Shown here: piece after piece, positions 5,102 to 7,130 of the stretch
How the letters are laid out: every line of letters starts with the position of its first letter
Position numbering within the stretch: the first letter of the stretch is position 1
Assembly (NCBI GenBank): GCA_016763665.1
Contig: JAESTI010000232.1
Location: 1 to 7,130 of the forward strand
DNA length: 7,130 nucleotides
From: Bacteroidia bacterium
Lineage (GTDB): Bacteria; Bacteroidota; Bacteroidia; Flavobacteriales; NORP286
Direction: 5' to 3'
Position numbers and translations under genes: made by a program
The notes under the pieces: model-generated
What the model saw: only the letters and a program-made list of their open reading frames with translations
What the model was told of the DNA's origin: nothing
Databases searched by the model: none

Positions 5102-6619
5102 ATGGAATTGCAAATAAAAAATGCCTTAATTTCTGTTTATCATAAAGATGATTTGGATGACATTATTAAGGAGTTAGAAAGATTAAATGTAAATATCTAT
5201 TCAACAGGCGGAACTAAGGAGTTTATTGAGAGTTTAAATGTTGGTGTTACCGCGATTGAGGATTTAACATCTTATCCTTCAATTTTAGGGGGACGAGTAA
5301 AAACGCTTCACCCTAAGGTATTTGGTGGTATTTTGGCAAGAAATGAGAATGAGGAGGATCAAAAAGAAGTTGCGGAATACGAAATTCCCTTATTTGATTT
5401 GGTTATAGTTGATCTTTATCCTTTTGGAGATACGGTTAAGTCAGGTGATAGCCATGATGATATCATTGAGAAGATAGATATAGGCGGAATTTCTTTAATC
5501 CGTGCGGCAGCCAAAAACTTCAAATATACTGTGGTTGTTCCATCTAAAGACCAATATGGGGCTGTACTGAATATATTGAAAGAGAATGATGGAAAATGTT
5601 CAGTGGATTTCAGAAAGGAACTAGCTTCAAAGGCGTTTAGTGTTTCTTCAAAATACGATACGTTGATCCATAATTATTTAGGATCAGAAGATGATGAGAT
5701 CATTCATTTGAATGGTTATGGGTCAAATCCTTTACGGTATGGAGAAAATCCGCACCAAAAAGGCAAGTTTCATGGAGATCTAAATTTGATTTTTGATAAA
5801 CTTCATGGAAGAGAGCTATCATATAATAATCTTCTGGATATAGATGCTGCAATAAATTTAATTTCCGAATTTGATGAAACCACTTTTGCAGTGCTTAAAC
5901 ACAACAATGCATGTGGTATTGCATCTCGATCTTCAGTATTGGAGTCCTGGAAAGTTGCATTATCAGGAGACCCGGTTTCAGCATTTGGAGGAATATTGAT
6001 TTGTAACCGAACTATTGATTTAGAAACAAGTCAGGAAATAGACAAGATATTTTTTGAAGTAATTATCGCTCCGGATTTTGATAATGATGCACTTGGAATT
6101 TTAAAACAAAAGAAAAACCGGATCATATTAAAACATAAACCTGATTCATTGCCTCAAAAGCAAGTGAGAACGATATTAAATGGAATATTAGAGCAGGACA
6201 AGGATCTTAAAGTGGATACTATTGCGGATATGACAGTAGTGACTGAAAGTCAGCCAACCGAGGCAGAAATGACAGATCTTGAGTTCGCTGGTAAAATTGT
6301 AAAGCACACAAAATCTAATGCTATTGTTTTGGCAAAAGATCAAATGTTGTGCGCCAGTGGAGTTGGGCAAACTTCCAGAGTTGATGCGTTGAAACAGGCC
6401 ATTGAAAAAGCGAAGAATTTCGAGAAAGATATATCCGGTGCTGTAATGGCTTCTGATGCATTTTTTCCATTTCCGGATTGCGTTGAGATAGCTCATGGAG
6501 CAGGAGTTACAGCTGTAATACAGCCAGGAGGCTCAATTAAAGATCAAGACTCTATTGACAGTTGCAATAAAAATAAGATGTCAATGGTATTAACGGGAAC
6601 GAGACATTTTAAACATTAA
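5102..6619 (+). CDS. purH: Bifunctional AICAR formyltransferase / IMP cyclohydrolase
   Basis: PurH carries out the last two steps to IMP: formylation of AICAR with 10-formyl-tetrahydrofolate, then ring closure. The 505 residues cover both domains. The N-terminal IMP cyclohydrolase (MGS-like fold, about 1-195) shows STGGT (34-38), GGRVKTLHP (63-71) and DLYPFG (104-109). The transformylase part shows LRYGENPHQ (211-219), the catalytic pair Lys266-His267 in LKHNNACGIAS, AFGGI (294-298), KSNAIVLAKDQ (404-414) and the closing segment SDAFFPFPD (451-459). The C-terminus TGTRHFKH matches the usual PurH end. The family often reads KHTNPCG where this one has KHNNACG, which I take to be lineage variation. 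The ATG at 5102 follows AAGAAAAC, without Shine-Dalgarno. mreB follows after 26 bp. Confidence 0.98.
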   Translation: MELQIKNALISVYHKDDLDDIIKELERLNVNIYSTGGTKEFIESLNVGVTAIEDLTSYPSILGGRVKTLHPKVFGGILARNENEEDQKEVAEYEIPLFDLVIVDLYPFGDTVKSGDSHDDIIEKIDIGGISLIRAAAKNFKYTVVVPSKDQYGAVLNILKENDGKCSVDFRKELASKAFSVSSKYDTLIHNYLGSEDDEIIHLNGYGSNPLRYGENPHQKGKFHGDLNLIFDKLHGRELSYNNLLDIDAAINLISEFDETTFAVLKHNNACGIASRSSVLESWKVALSGDPVSAFGGILICNRTIDLETSQEIDKIFFEVIIAPDFDNDALGILKQKKNRIILKHKPDSLPQKQVRTILNGILEQDKDLKVDTIADMTVVTESQPTEAEMTDLEFAGKIVKHTKSNAIVLAKDQMLCASGVGQTSRVDALKQAIEKAKNFEKDISGAVMASDAFFPFPDCVEIAHGAGVTAVIQPGGSIKDQDSIDSCNKNKMSMVLTGTRHFKH

Positions 6620-6645
6620 GAAGTAACAATTTAAATACACCAATA

Positions 6646-7130
6646 TTGTTTGAGTTTTTTACACAAGAAATAGCCATAGACTTAGGTACTGCCAATACTT
6701 TGGTCATGCATAATGATAAAGTGGTGATTGATGAGCCCTCTATTGTTGCCAAGGATATCAGGACTGATAAGATTGTAGCCGTGGGCAGGGAAGCCGAGCA
6801 AATGCACGGGAAAACACATAAGGGCATTGAAACGATAAGGCCTTTAAAGGATGGTGTCATAGCTGATTTTACAGCAGCAGAATATATGATAAGGGGAATG
6901 TTAAAAATGCTTAACAACGGCAGGTTTTTTAATCCAACATTACGCATGGTAATTTGTATTCCATCCGGGATCACGGAAGTGGAAAAAAGAGCAGTTAAAG
7001 ATTCTGCTGAGCATGCTGGCGCAAAGGAGGTTTATTTGATACATGAGCCAATGGCTGCTGCTATTGGCCTTGGTATTGAAGTAAAGGATCCTTATGGCAA
7101 TATGATCATTGATATTGGAGGTGGTACCAC
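6646..7130 (+). CDS. mreB: Rod shape-determining protein MreB, N-terminal part (3' end outside window)
   Basis: MreB is the bacterial actin homologue that forms membrane-attached filaments guiding lateral peptidoglycan synthesis. The frame stays open from 6646 past the window edge, with 161 full codons visible. Actin-fold ATP-binding motifs are clear: phosphate-1 loop IDLGTANT (11-18), CIPSGITEVEKRA (104-116), HEPMAAAIG (133-141) and phosphate-2 loop DIGGGTT (156-162). IRPLKDGVIADF (64-75) is also characteristic. The start is inferred as TTG at 6646-6648, giving MFEFFTQEIAIDLG: an in-frame stop lies at 6610-6612, no ATG falls between, and the first internal ATG (residue 21) would delete the phosphate-1 loop. 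The N-terminal FEFF may be part of the usual membrane-contacting tip. It sits 26 bp after purH and is likely co-transcribed; mreC is expected next but lies outside the window. Confidence 0.95.
   Translation, partial: MFEFFTQEIAIDLGTANTLVMHNDKVVIDEPSIVAKDIRTDKIVAVGREAEQMHGKTHKGIETIRPLKDGVIADFTAAEYMIRGMLKMLNNGRFFNPTLRMVICIPSGITEVEKRAVKDSAEHAGAKEVYLIHEPMAAAIGLGIEVKDPYGNMIIDIGGGT

Noticed and set aside
6609..6974. Minus-strand open frame opposite the purH end and mreB
   Set aside because: It lies opposite the strongly conserved MreB N-terminal motifs, has no recognisable domain, and arises from codon composition.
1..7130. Search for mobile elements, CRISPR arrays, tRNA genes, riboswitches or a defence system
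   Set aside because: Nothing fits: no transposase or integrase, no regularly spaced repeats of CRISPR length, no cloverleaf, and no long structured leader. Nearly all of the window is ordinary housekeeping genes.

Overview
This window looks like a piece of the core chromosome of a Bacteroidota bacterium, probably from the Cytophagales or a related group. Four things point there. Base composition is AT-rich. A small gene matches the Bacteroidota-restricted IPExxxVDY family. Upstream regions carry TTTG / TAnnTTTG promoter-like elements in place of E. coli-type -35/-10 boxes. None of the starts has a recognisable Shine-Dalgarno sequence. The genus is not readable from the sequence.

Layout. Positions 1-225 hold the 3' end of a HAD-family hydrolase on the + strand. 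It converges on a minus-strand pair across a strong GC-rich inverted repeat (239-305) that may be a terminator and/or a dispersed palindrome. The minus-strand pair is the IPExxxVDY-family gene (1807 down to 1385) followed 15 bp later by an M42 metallo-aminopeptidase (1369 down to 320). A 138-bp AT-rich region (1808-1945) carries back-to-back candidate promoters. To its right, all on the + strand, come acpP (acyl carrier protein), fabF (3-oxoacyl-ACP synthase II), rnc (RNase III), purN (GAR transformylase), purH (AICAR transformylase / IMP cyclohydrolase) and the 5' part of mreB (rod-shape actin homologue), which runs off the end.

The plus-strand genes serve growth. AcpP is the carrier and FabF the elongating enzyme of type II fatty acid synthesis. 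PurN and PurH are the two formyl-tetrahydrofolate-dependent steps of de novo purine synthesis. RNase III processes rRNA and other double-stranded RNA. MreB directs cell-wall elongation. acpP-fabF (28-bp gap), rnc-purN (8-bp overlap) and purH-mreB (26-bp gap) look co-transcribed. The 200-bp fabF-rnc gap and the 128-bp purN-purH gap could hold extra promoters or terminators.

I see no mobile element, CRISPR array, RNA gene, toxin-antitoxin pair or defence system. The points most worth a second look are: the uncharacterised IPExxxVDY-family gene with a drifted signature, divergent from acpP; a tandem octamer array with an inverted partner between fabF and rnc; a perfect 14-bp-arm palindrome between the convergent genes; four non-ATG starts among eight visible gene starts; and an Asp-to-Asn change at a metal-ligand position of RNase III.
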